64,000 bases of DNA from Pseudobacteroides sp. (GTDB taxonomy: Bacteria > Bacillota > Clostridia > Acetivibrionales > DSM-2933), in contig NZ_DATCTU010000006.1 in NCBI RefSeq assembly GCF_036567765.1, positions 1 to 64,000 on the forward strand, in the 5' to 3' direction. A program made the position numbers and the translations under genes. Under the pieces are notes generated by a model. It was not told where the DNA came from. It ran no database searches and saw only the letters and a program-made list of their open reading frames with translations. Numbering within the stretch: the first letter of the stretch is position 1; each line of letters begins with the position of its first letter. Shown in pieces: positions 53,130 through 61,261 of the stretch.

Positions 53130-55967
53130 CTAAACAGCCATCTTTCTCCTTCTATGCCGAACCACCAAAACAAAGGCTGCCGTTATAAGTGCAATTATCA
53201 TCAATGAAGGTTCCGACATCTGGGATGGCTCCCCTACATCAAGAGGTTTTTTGGTTGAAAGAATCTTTTGCTGCTTTTCTAAAAGAACCTTTTCCTGGGC
53301 TTCATTTTCCAACACTATATAGGAGGTAAGGGGAGACATAACTCCGGTTTTAATGCTGGCCTTAACTATTTCAAGTGTCTTACCACTGGTCTTTTCCGGA
53401 TGCAAAAACATGCTGGCAGTTGCAGCCTTTAGCACAAACCCGGTGTCCAATGAAGACATGGCTTTATCGGAATTAAGCTCATAGTCGCTATCGCCAAGGA
53501 CTATCGATGTAGAAGTATCATCGCTTAAATACGCCTTAATATCAGAAACATCAGGCCATGGAAGAACAGTATCAGGTGAAATTGATGCGGTTGCAGGGAT
53601 TTCTGTTGTTCCTTTTCCATCCAGCGAATGGCTCAAAAGCATCCCTTCAGTATTAAGACTGTAAAAGCACTTTACGTCCGGCATTAAATACTTTAATGAA
53701 TCGTAGCTGCCGATCAAGGTTGCTTTATCGATATCATCGGTAACTATTATTACAGCAGGGTACTTATGGGACTTATCTTTATAGTTTTCAAAATGAATGC
53801 TTTTAAGTGCATGGTCAAGATAAAGCCCTCCAACAGCCGGGAGCTTATAATACTGCTCCTGCCAGGCTCCTCCAGCCGTCAACTTTTTCAGATTGTAGTT
53901 TAACGCAGATATACCAATATCCTTATGGTTCAATTTGTTCTTTTCAATGTAGTTTTCAACGCATTTAACAAGCTCCTGGCCCCTATCCTTGCTACCTTCC
54001 GATCTATCAATTACAAAGTGATAAAAGGGAGCCCTTGTGACTTTCAAAAGTGCTTTTTTAACTTCATATGGCACAAGAGTAACATCATCATCAATTTTCT
54101 TTACTGAAGCATCTAAAAGCCCCACTTCTTTGGTGCTGCCTTCAACATTTGTGTTTCCAAGGTCAATACCAAGTTCACCAATTTTTAATGTTACAGGCGT
54201 CTTGTGAATAATCTCAAAGCCTGTTTTTCTGGTTTCGTTTGTGTTAAAAGGAAACACTTTGAATTCTATTATGCTGTCGCTTATATACGAAAGAATCCCC
54301 GGATCCCTTCTTATAGTCACTATTTGATCATATATCCAGTTTGCAGCCCTTTTATCTGCAATCATACCGAATTTCTTTTTATTATTTACATAAAGATAAT
54401 AGTTTGTTATAAAGCTGTCTTGGGGAAGCTCAAACCTGGCTCTGAATTCAGCGTTGAAATCATTAGAGTTTTTGAGATCAAAGTGAATCCAGCTCCTGTA
54501 GCAGTTGTTTTTTGAATCAAATTGCGTCTCTACAGTGTGTTTATCGATCCTAACTGGCTGAACCTGTTCTTCACTAGTCTCAATTGTATTATTAAATGTG
54601 TTATTTATAGTATTATTCTCATACTTTACTCCTAAAAATATGCTTTTAATTGCTTTGATCTTTTGTTCGGACAGTGTAAGGTTCTCCAGTACAAGCCAAT
54701 TATAATAGGCAGATATCAAAGGAATTTTATAATTTGAAGAAAAAAATCCACCTCTTCTACCGGATGATTTGTTTTCTCTTAAAAAGTTCAGCGAGCGTGA
54801 AAGTGCATTAGTATTTACCTTTACTTCATTCTTATCCGAAAGGTTTTGTTGATAAATAAAATTTAAAGCTTTATCAATATGTCCCTTATCGCTATTAAAG
54901 GAAATTGAGATAAGTGCAGGTATAACTGAAACACCGCAGATAAAAACAATTAAAAGAGCTGCTTTTTTGTAGTGCTGCTGTAAGAATTTATAGTCATCCC
55001 ATAGTGATCTGACGTGCACAAAAGCTTGTGCAACAGGCACCAGCAATAGAATTCCCAGTCCAAATGCCAATAGTCCAATCAATGAAAAAGGCAAGTATGG
55101 CAAAAAGATTATAAAAAAATAGGCAGTAAAAGTGAATGTGATGCTTTTAAGTATAAATAAAAGACTTCTTAGATACTTGTTGTCTGAGGATGGTATAACA
55201 AGCAGCACTCCCGTAAAAACTGCAAGCAGATAAAAATAAACACTGGAGAAATTCCCGAAAATATTGCCCTGATTGTTTATTGAAAGCCCAAATAAAGGTC
55301 CCAGTGTTACGATCGGAATAACGGCTTTTTGCCATATCTGAGGTTTCTTATTAAGAAGGTGATAAATAAGTTTGACAATAACAAACAAAAATGCAACAGT
55401 TCCAATAACAAATGATATGGTTGAAAGGTGGTCCAAAACCGATGTAAAAGGAACATGCAATAACGGAAGCAACGCAGTAACAAGCAAAAACCAAAAGGCT
55501 GGAATTGCCAGAACCGGTACTGTCTTTTTATTAAACAAAATACCAAACTTAAAGGGAGTAAGCCAGACTACGCTAATTAGCATTGCAACAACCATAGAAG
55601 GCGTAATCATTGTAACAACCATCATTTCAGGGGAAATCTCAAAAAGCATCCAGTCTGGAATACTGGAAGGAATTATTTTATCATTAAATACAGTAAAAAA
55701 ATAAAGATATGGTATGTAAGTCAAAAAAAGTGAAACACCTGTTTTTAAATGTACTTCCTTCCTTGAAATCAATCTTATAACCCCATAGACAGTATAGGAA
55801 ATATACGATAATCCCAAAAGCCCACCGAACACAGCCCAAAGCCGTAGATTTTCCTCAGTGAGTTGGGAATTTATAATATAAAATATTCTGCCCATTATTA
55901 TAAATATCAGCAGCTGTGGCAGCGAAACTCCTATTAGAAGCCAATAAGGCTTAAGTATATTTTTCAT
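53130..55967 (-). CDS. MSEP-CTERM exosortase substrate with VIT-like region
   Basis: A 945-residue protein with about ten N-terminal membrane segments (residues 10-360), then a large extracytoplasmic part containing a VIT-like beta domain (CYRSWIHFDLKNSNDFNAEF, RANWIYDQIV) and a VWA-like stretch (YHFVIDRSEGSKDRGQELV). The end is a sorting signal: MSEP at about 917-920, a hydrophobic helix (SLMIIALITAAFVLVV) and the basic tail RHRRRK. This is the known MSEP-CTERM family, which co-occurs with exosortase K. ATG 55967 has AAAGGAGTG upstream. Last gene of the padR-HAAS-xrtK operon. Confidence 0.9.
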   Translation of the reverse strand: MKNILKPYWLLIGVSLPQLLIFIIMGRIFYIINSQLTEENLRLWAVFGGLLGLSYISYTVYGVIRLISRKEVHLKTGVSLFLTYIPYLYFFTVFNDKIIPSSIPDWMLFEISPEMMVVTMITPSMVVAMLISVVWLTPFKFGILFNKKTVPVLAIPAFWFLLVTALLPLLHVPFTSVLDHLSTISFVIGTVAFLFVIVKLIYHLLNKKPQIWQKAVIPIVTLGPLFGLSINNQGNIFGNFSSVYFYLLAVFTGVLLVIPSSDNKYLRSLLFILKSITFTFTAYFFIIFLPYLPFSLIGLLAFGLGILLLVPVAQAFVHVRSLWDDYKFLQQHYKKAALLIVFICGVSVIPALISISFNSDKGHIDKALNFIYQQNLSDKNEVKVNTNALSRSLNFLRENKSSGRRGGFFSSNYKIPLISAYYNWLVLENLTLSEQKIKAIKSIFLGVKYENNTINNTFNNTIETSEEQVQPVRIDKHTVETQFDSKNNCYRSWIHFDLKNSNDFNAEFRARFELPQDSFITNYYLYVNNKKKFGMIADKRAANWIYDQIVTIRRDPGILSYISDSIIEFKVFPFNTNETRKTGFEIIHKTPVTLKIGELGIDLGNTNVEGSTKEVGLLDASVKKIDDDVTLVPYEVKKALLKVTRAPFYHFVIDRSEGSKDRGQELVKCVENYIEKNKLNHKDIGISALNYNLKKLTAGGAWQEQYYKLPAVGGLYLDHALKSIHFENYKDKSHKYPAVIIVTDDIDKATLIGSYDSLKYLMPDVKCFYSLNTEGMLLSHSLDGKGTTEIPATASISPDTVLPWPDVSDIKAYLSDDTSTSIVLGDSDYELNSDKAMSSLDTGFVLKAATASMFLHPEKTSGKTLEIVKASIKTGVMSPLTSYIVLENEAQEKVLLEKQQKILSTKKPLDVGEPSQMSEPSLMIIALITAAFVLVVRHRRRKMAV

Positions 55968-55991
55968 TAAAACACTCCTTTCTATCTTGAA

Positions 55992-56109
55992 CAAAATCGC
56001 TTACGATTTTGCAACCCTGATTGTTGTCGTGGGAAATTGTGGTGTGAATACACCATAATTTCCTAGACATAAACAAAATTGATTGCGATTTTGCAACCTT
56101 GATCGTTAA
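55992..56109. repeat. Family B double hairpin plus a tandem partial copy
   Basis: A full copy (55992-56070: CAAAATCGCTTACGATTTTG, spacer, AAATTGTGGTGTGAATACAC, CCATAATTTCCTAGACAT) followed at once by a second first-hairpin and spacer (56073-56109). They lie between xrtK and its substrate gene, inside the operon. Confidence 0.88.
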
Positions 56110-56114
56110 TAAAT

Positions 56115-56693
56115 TTACAAGGTGGTTTTTGGCATGCCTCTAGATTTCCTGGTCTTTAGAAATATGACAAGCCTCGATATTGCCATATAGAACAATACAA
56201 GAAAAAAGAAATATACCAGTGTTCCTAAAATCTTGTGGAAATCTTCTTTATCAATTTTTAAATATGCATCGTTATAAACTGTAAAATTTATAGCAGCTAC
56301 TATTCTAAAGGTATTAACAATTATTGTAATTATGTAAGATAATATTAAAAACAACACTGCAGCAAGTACTTTTATTATACCATTAAATTCCTTAATAAAT
56401 GAAAAGGAAAATGCACAAAACAAAATTACCAGAAAATTAATTCCCGCACAGCTTGGACCTATTTCAACAGTTACATCTGAACTCATGTAGCCTCTTTCCT
56501 GCACAAAATGATAAAGAGTCCCCGTAAATACTTCCACAAGCCTTGTAACAGGAGCCAGTATAAATTGCAGAGAAAAACTGTCTGCATTCGTGTAAAAAAG
56601 CTTTATGGCAAAAGCTGTTACAAGGCAGCCTAAGTATAGAATATATGTGGGACATAGTTTTTTATATTTTTCATATAGACCTAAAAAACTCAT
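56115..56693 (-). CDS. xrtK: Exosortase K (XrtK)
   Basis: A 192-residue integral membrane transpeptidase-like enzyme. The three invariant exosortase/archaeosortase residues are in place: Cys82 in GPSCAGINFLV, Arg130 in NTFRIVAAI and His153 in DFHKILGTLVYF, each at the end of a membrane helix. It would recognise and process the C-terminal MSEP signal of the adjacent gene product. AAAGGA precedes the ATG. Size matches the short XrtK type. Confidence 0.93.
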   Translation of the reverse strand: MSFLGLYEKYKKLCPTYILYLGCLVTAFAIKLFYTNADSFSLQFILAPVTRLVEVFTGTLYHFVQERGYMSSDVTVEIGPSCAGINFLVILFCAFSFSFIKEFNGIIKVLAAVLFLILSYIITIIVNTFRIVAAINFTVYNDAYLKIDKEDFHKILGTLVYFFFLVLFYMAISRLVIFLKTRKSRGMPKTTL

Positions 56694-56719
56694 TAAATAA
56701 GATTCCTTTCATTACTCCA

Positions 56720-57730
56720 CTATTTCATAACATTGTACCTGACTCCCTTATATAAAGTGGTTATGGCATCTGCAATTCCCACTACTATGATAACTGCAAT
56801 AAACCCAGTTTTAAATTTATCCCACAATTCATTAAAATCAAAAGTCAACTTCATATGTTTCACAATTGCACTTGAAAAATCAGGATTCCAAATATCAGGA
56901 TTGGTAAATATACTTAATGCCAAGATAGTCGATACTACACCTAACACAGTTACAACAACCGAAAGCTTTAGTGTCCACCTTCTTGTGTAAAGCTTCAAAA
57001 TTTCTTTAAGAATATGCAGCAAAAGTATTGAAACAAGTATTACTCTTACGCCTTGCATAGCCTCTTGATTAAATACCGGAATCACTATTCTCCCACTCTC
57101 AAGTTCAAAATATGCAGCGAAGACCTGTGGCGTACTATAAAGCAGAACTAAAAATATGGTACTGAAGATGATGGATATAACAGGCTCATGTACAGGTATT
57201 ACTGCCTTTTTTTCCGGAATAACAGGTAATTGCGAAGGACTCCATTTACCTTTTTCCAGGCTATCCTTTTCAGTATTACCCTTTTCCATATTCATTTGAC
57301 TTCTCTCAGCAATTATGAAAGCTCCGGTAGTCCAGGCAAAGGCCTGCAATCCTGCGGAAAACAATGCAGACAAATAGTTCTTTATTATATCAAGCCCGCT
57401 TTGTTCCTTTGTAAAAAAGCTTTGTGCCATAATAGCCATTGTTACCCCTGCAAATACCGCAATAAGTACAATCTTTAGTATCAGTATATATTTTTCGTAG
57501 TATTGGGGACCTATAAGGTATCGCTTGGATCCCCTGTAGTTGTCTGCAAGAATTTCAGGATCTCCCAATTCTATAAGAACATTTTTTACCTTACTCTCGT
57601 AAGATACATCTTCATCATTTTCTTCAACCATATCACCTATAAGTGCTTTTAGCTCTTTTTCAATATCCGCCCTCTGCTTTTCGGGAAGGCTTCTGGTAAC
57701 AGCATAAACATAACGATTTATCAAATCCAT
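56720..57730 (-). CDS. HAAS-domain membrane protein
   Basis: A 336-residue protein. The N-terminal 65 residues are a HAAS helical domain (INRYVYAVTRSLPEKQRADIEKEL, LIELGDPEILADNYRG), commonly encoded beside PadR regulators, followed by five or six membrane helices. HAAS proteins are thought to bind or be controlled with PadR regulators. Function unknown; operon position ties it to the exosortase pair. Confidence 0.88.
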   Translation of the reverse strand: MDLINRYVYAVTRSLPEKQRADIEKELKALIGDMVEENDEDVSYESKVKNVLIELGDPEILADNYRGSKRYLIGPQYYEKYILILKIVLIAVFAGVTMAIMAQSFFTKEQSGLDIIKNYLSALFSAGLQAFAWTTGAFIIAERSQMNMEKGNTEKDSLEKGKWSPSQLPVIPEKKAVIPVHEPVISIIFSTIFLVLLYSTPQVFAAYFELESGRIVIPVFNQEAMQGVRVILVSILLLHILKEILKLYTRRWTLKLSVVVTVLGVVSTILALSIFTNPDIWNPDFSSAIVKHMKLTFDFNELWDKFKTGFIAVIIVVGIADAITTLYKGVRYNVMK

Positions 57731-57742
57731 ATTCTTTCCCTC

Positions 57743-58084
57743 CTACTCTTTTATCAAGTCATCCATCTTCTTCACCATCTCAACCCATTGTTCGCATAGC
57801 CTTCTATATATTTCTCTTCCGTATCTGCTTAACTGATAATACTTCCTTGGTTTTGACGCATCTACGTCCCAGTTGCTTTCCAGCAAGTTCTGCTTTTCCA
57901 GTCTCCTTAAAAGCGGGTATAGTGTCCCTGCTTCCACAGGAATACCCTTCTCTTCCAGCAATACAACAAGGGAATATCCGTATTGGGGAAGTTTTAGCTG
58001 ACTTAGCACACTGAGGATTATGGTTCCTCTCCTAAGTTCCAACAATAAACTGTCGAAGAGATCGTCCTGCTTATTTTCTTCCAT
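57743..58084 (-). CDS. PadR-family transcriptional regulator
   Basis: A 113-residue winged-helix regulator: LLLELRRGTIILSVLSQL, YGYSLVVLLEEKGIPVEAGTLYPLLRRLEKQNLLES, then YYQLSRYGREIYRRL. ATG 58084 follows AGGAGGTG; the frame to 58120 has no ribosome site. Leads the four-gene exosortase operon and probably represses it through the palindrome in its promoter. Confidence 0.93.
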   Translation of the reverse strand: MEENKQDDLFDSLLLELRRGTIILSVLSQLKLPQYGYSLVVLLEEKGIPVEAGTLYPLLRRLEKQNLLESNWDVDASKPRKYYQLSRYGREIYRRLCEQWVEMVKKMDDLIKE

Positions 58085-58103
58085 AGATTCACCTCCTATA
58101 TAT

Positions 58104-58133
58104 ATTATACTGTATGTCATACACTATTGTAAA
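58104..58133 (-). promoter_or_regulatory. Promoter of the padR-xrtK operon with palindromic operator
   Basis: TTTACA (58128-58133), 18 bases, TATAAT (58104-58109) on the minus strand. The spacer holds the perfect 13-bp palindrome TGTATG-T-CATACA (58111-58123), where a bound PadR dimer would block RNA polymerase. Confidence 0.75.
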
Positions 58134-58304
58134 CAACACATTAATATATATTTTGAAATATTATTATATTCATAATGTTAAAATTCTTAAAGCGATATCA
58201 TCATAAGCTTAATATATCTGTTTTCACGCTGGTTATAATGCAAAACCCCTTTACAAACAATATGCAAAGAGGTTTTCCTAAAAATCTTAATATTAAATTT
58301 GTTA

Positions 58305-58372
58305 TTCGTATACAACCTTAGTTGTTGTTGTGAAAAATTGTGGTATAGAATACACCATAATTTCCTAGACAT
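58305..58372. repeat. Family B repeat lacking hairpin 1
   Basis: TACAACCTTAGTTGTTGTTG spacer, stem AAATTGTGGTATA / TACACCATAATTT and CCTAGACAT. It lies downstream of ahcY. Confidence 0.8.
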
Positions 58373-58407
58373 CAAAAAAGTAGTAGAATTATTGCTTTAG
58401 TATATCA

Positions 58408-59811
58408 TTAATATTTATAGTGATCCGGCTTGAACGGACCATCAACAGGAACTCCTATATAATCAGCCTGTTCCTTTGTCAACTTTGTCAGCTTTACACC
58501 GATTTTTTCAAGGTGGAGCCTTGCAACTTCTTCATCAAGCTTTTTGGGCAAGATATAAACCTTGGGTTCATACTTATCCTTGTTCTTCCACAAATCAATC
58601 TGAGCAAGTGTCTGATTTGAGAAGCTGTTGGACATAACAAATGATGGATGCCCTGTAGCACATCCCAGGTTTACAAGTCTTCCTTCCGCCAAAACAAATA
58701 TTTCATGCCCCTCAGGGAATATATACTTATCAACCTGAGGCTTTATGTTTATCTTTTTGATGCCAGGGTAGCTGTTTAGTTTAGCCATCTGAATTTCATT
58801 ATCAAAGTGGCCTATATTGCACACAATTGCCTGATCCTTCATTTTTTTCATATGCTCAAGAGTGATAATATCCATGTTGCCGGTTGTGGTTACATAGATA
58901 TCTCCTATACCGAGAGTATCCTCAATGGTTTTGACTTCATAGCCTGCCATTGCTGCCTGCAATGCACATATCGGGTCAATCTCAGTTACTATCACCCTTG
59001 CTCCAAGGCCTTGCAAGGATTGTGCCGAACCTTTACCAACATCGCCATAACCGCATACAACTGCTACCTTTCCAGCTATCATAACATCTGTTGCTCTTTT
59101 AATTCCATCAACCAATGATTCTCTGCAGCCATAAAGGTTATCGAATTTTGACTTGGTAACAGAATCATTGACGTTTATAGCAGGAACTAGAAGTTCTCCT
59201 CTTTCAACCATTTGATAGAGTCTATGAACTCCGGTAGTAGTCTCTTCCGAAACACCCTTCCATTCCTTGACTACCTCGTGCCACCTCTTGTTGTCCTTCT
59301 TGAGGCCTTCTTTAAGGAGCTTGTTTATAATTTTAAGCTCTTCATTATCGGTAGCTTCGTCGAGAATTGAGGGTTCATTTTCTGCTTTGTATCCCCTATG
59401 AATAAAAAGAGTCGCATCCCCTCCATCATCAACTATAAGCTGGGGTCCGAGACCACCAGGGAATGTAAGCATCTGCTCCGTACACCACCAGTATTCTTCG
59501 AGGGTTTCTCCCTTCCATGCAAATACAGGAACACCTGCTTTTGCTATTGCAGCAGCTGCATGATCCTGGGTGGAGAATATATTGCAACTAGCCCATCTCA
59601 CATCTGCTCCAAGGGCTACAAGAGTTTCTATAAGAACCGCTGTTTGTATAGTCATATGCAGTGAGCCGGAAATTCTAACACCCTTCAATGGCTGCTCCGG
59701 AGCGTATTTCTCTCTGATAGCCATAAGTCCAGGCATTTCTTTTTCTGCAATTTCTATTTCTTTTCTTCCCCATTCCCACAAATTCAAATCTGCAATTTTA
59801 TAATCCGACAT
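58408..59811 (-). CDS. ahcY: Adenosylhomocysteinase
   Basis: A full-length (467-residue) S-adenosylhomocysteine hydrolase with bound NAD. Visible are [27 protein letters not shown], the NAD-binding [13 protein letters not shown] and the C-terminal [21 protein letters not shown], ending with the Lys-Tyr pair (PDHYKY) that caps NAD. It has the roughly 40-residue bacterial insertion. Many Firmicutes use the Pfs/LuxS route instead, so this is less common. Monocistronic; CCTCC-type site overlaps the region before ATG 59811. Confidence 0.97.
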   Translation of the reverse strand: MSDYKIADLNLWEWGRKEIEIAEKEMPGLMAIREKYAPEQPLKGVRISGSLHMTIQTAVLIETLVALGADVRWASCNIFSTQDHAAAAIAKAGVPVFAWKGETLEEYWWCTEQMLTFPGGLGPQLIVDDGGDATLFIHRGYKAENEPSILDEATDNEELKIINKLLKEGLKKDNKRWHEVVKEWKGVSEETTTGVHRLYQMVERGELLVPAINVNDSVTKSKFDNLYGCRESLVDGIKRATDVMIAGKVAVVCGYGDVGKGSAQSLQGLGARVIVTEIDPICALQAAMAGYEVKTIEDTLGIGDIYVTTTGNMDIITLEHMKKMKDQAIVCNIGHFDNEIQMAKLNSYPGIKKINIKPQVDKYIFPEGHEIFVLAEGRLVNLGCATGHPSFVMSNSFSNQTLAQIDLWKNKDKYEPKVYILPKKLDEEVARLHLEKIGVKLTKLTKEQADYIGVPVDGPFKPDHYKY

Positions 59812-59898
59812 AATTACCTCCTTTTGAATAATAATAGTTTTTATTAGTTTTATTACATTAATTCATGAAACACCAAAATAATTAGGCCTTTTAACTTA

Positions 59899-59927
59899 AT
59901 TTTATTATCCGGTTCTCATTTTGTCAA
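59899..59927 (-). promoter_or_regulatory. ahcY promoter
   Basis: TTGACA (59922-59927), 17 bases, TAAAAT (59899-59904) on the minus strand, leaving a leader of about 80 bases. Confidence 0.85.
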
Positions 59928-60332
59928 CGTATAATTGTATATAAATGAATTTAATTTACTTTACATTGATTATAATTTAATCTGATTATATTTTCACTCA
60001 CAAGTGTATTGAGTATCCAAAAAAGAATGATGTGACATTTGCCGTCAACTAAGTATAAAACAAGTATCACTAGAAACTGTGGATTGCATTTCTCCAAAAG
60101 GTAAGTCTTCTACACATATAAATCTTTATTTTCGAAGTCCTCTGATTATAAAAGCATATCCAATTATGCATTTAATGGAATAAATATCACTTGATTAGAA
60201 GAAAAGATGGTGATAAAATAGACCCTCTAAGCTATATAGCTAGAGCGGAAACAGTAATTTTGATGTATATATATTATAACTTGGGAAAATAAACTATGCT
60301 ATGCAGCCAAGTACAGTATTCGGAGGTATAGA
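59928..60332. other. Intergenic region upstream of DUF2461 gene
   Basis: No gene. A small palindrome CTCTA-GCTATATAGC-TAGAG (about 60224-60244) may be an operator or short hairpin; GGAGGTATAG (60323-60332) is the ribosome site of the next gene. Confidence 0.4.
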
Positions 60333-61016
60333 ATGAGCTTTAGAGGATTTACAAGTGAAGCACTGAAATTTCTTTTTGAAAATAAAATCAATAACAGCAA
60401 GGACTGGTATGATAATCATAAGCATATATATAAGCAATATGTATACAACCCGTTTGTTCAGCTTATAACAGAGCTCACACCCACCATGACAGAAATAGAC
60501 AGTCAGTTTCTGACCATTCCTTCAAAACTAATCTCCAGAGTACGAAGAGACACCCGTTTTTCAAAGGACAAGTCTCTTTATAGGGATAATGCCTGGTTCG
60601 TATTCCTGAGGAATAAATCCTTGATGTCCTCGTCTCCCTGCTTCTGGTTTGAGATAAGCCAAAAAGGTTCAAGCTACGGTGTAGGGTATTATGGTGCACA
60701 GGCATGTTCAATGTTTGCTATGCGTGAAATGATCTGCAGGAGTCATCCCGCATTTTTAAGTGCTTTAGAATGCTATGAATCTCAAGATACCTTTGTTATC
60801 GGTGGTGAAATGTATAAAAGAAGCAAATTTCCTGACCAATCTGAGAACCTGAGATCCTGGCTAGACAGAAAAAATATTTACTTTGAATGTGCACAGAATG
60901 ATTTTAGCCTGGCATTTTCAAAGGAATTACCTGGCATTTTGAAAAAAGGCTTTGTAAGCGTAAAGCCCATTTATGATTTCCTATGTGCGGTGGAATCTAC
61001 TCAAGCCCAATCTTAG
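60333..61016 (+). CDS. DUF2461 (TIGR02453) family protein
   Basis: A 227-residue protein of the DUF2461 family: begins FRGFTSEALKFLFENKINNSKDWYDNHK, core ISRVRRDTRFSKDKSLYRDN, and GVGYYGAQ. Function unknown. The stop codon is immediately followed by a family A repeat. Confidence 0.92.
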   Translation: MSFRGFTSEALKFLFENKINNSKDWYDNHKHIYKQYVYNPFVQLITELTPTMTEIDSQFLTIPSKLISRVRRDTRFSKDKSLYRDNAWFVFLRNKSLMSSSPCFWFEISQKGSSYGVGYYGAQACSMFAMREMICRSHPAFLSALECYESQDTFVIGGEMYKRSKFPDQSENLRSWLDRKNIYFECAQNDFSLAFSKELPGILKKGFVSVKPIYDFLCAVESTQAQS

Positions 61017-61085
61017 GCACGATCAAAAAATAACTTCCGCTATAAATTTCGCTCATGTGTTGACTTAGCTCGTCAACACATGCTT
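61017..61085. repeat. Family A hairpin element, copy 4, truncated
   Basis: GGCACGATCAAAAAATAACT start, with perfect inner arms TGTGTTGAC / GTCAACACA. It loses the right third after CACATGCT, where the sequence switches to a gene fragment. Confidence 0.8.
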
Positions 61086-61231
61086 GCGGTTGACAGTGTT
61101 GATAATCGTGTTATCATGTTCCCTTATGTAAAACCGGGCAGAGGTGGACCTTATGGAGAATTCTTGCCAATCTTATACAAATTTATACGTATATTTCCGA
61201 TACTACGCATATTTATAGAAAAATTGCCAAT
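61086..61231 (+). pseudogene. Fragment of an unknown gene 3' end
   Basis: Open frame without start, reading DNRVIMFPYVKPGRGGPYGE and a hydrophobic/basic tail ending at TAA, fused to the broken end of repeat A copy 4. Not recognised; looks like a recombination scar. Confidence 0.4.
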
Positions 61232-61261
61232 ACTTTAAATATGAAAGGTCCCCAATTTGGG

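Noticed and set aside
59812..59898. Possible SAH riboswitch in the ahcY leader
   Set aside because: The leader is only about 80 bases, AT-rich and lacks the conserved GC-rich core and stems of SAH riboswitches.
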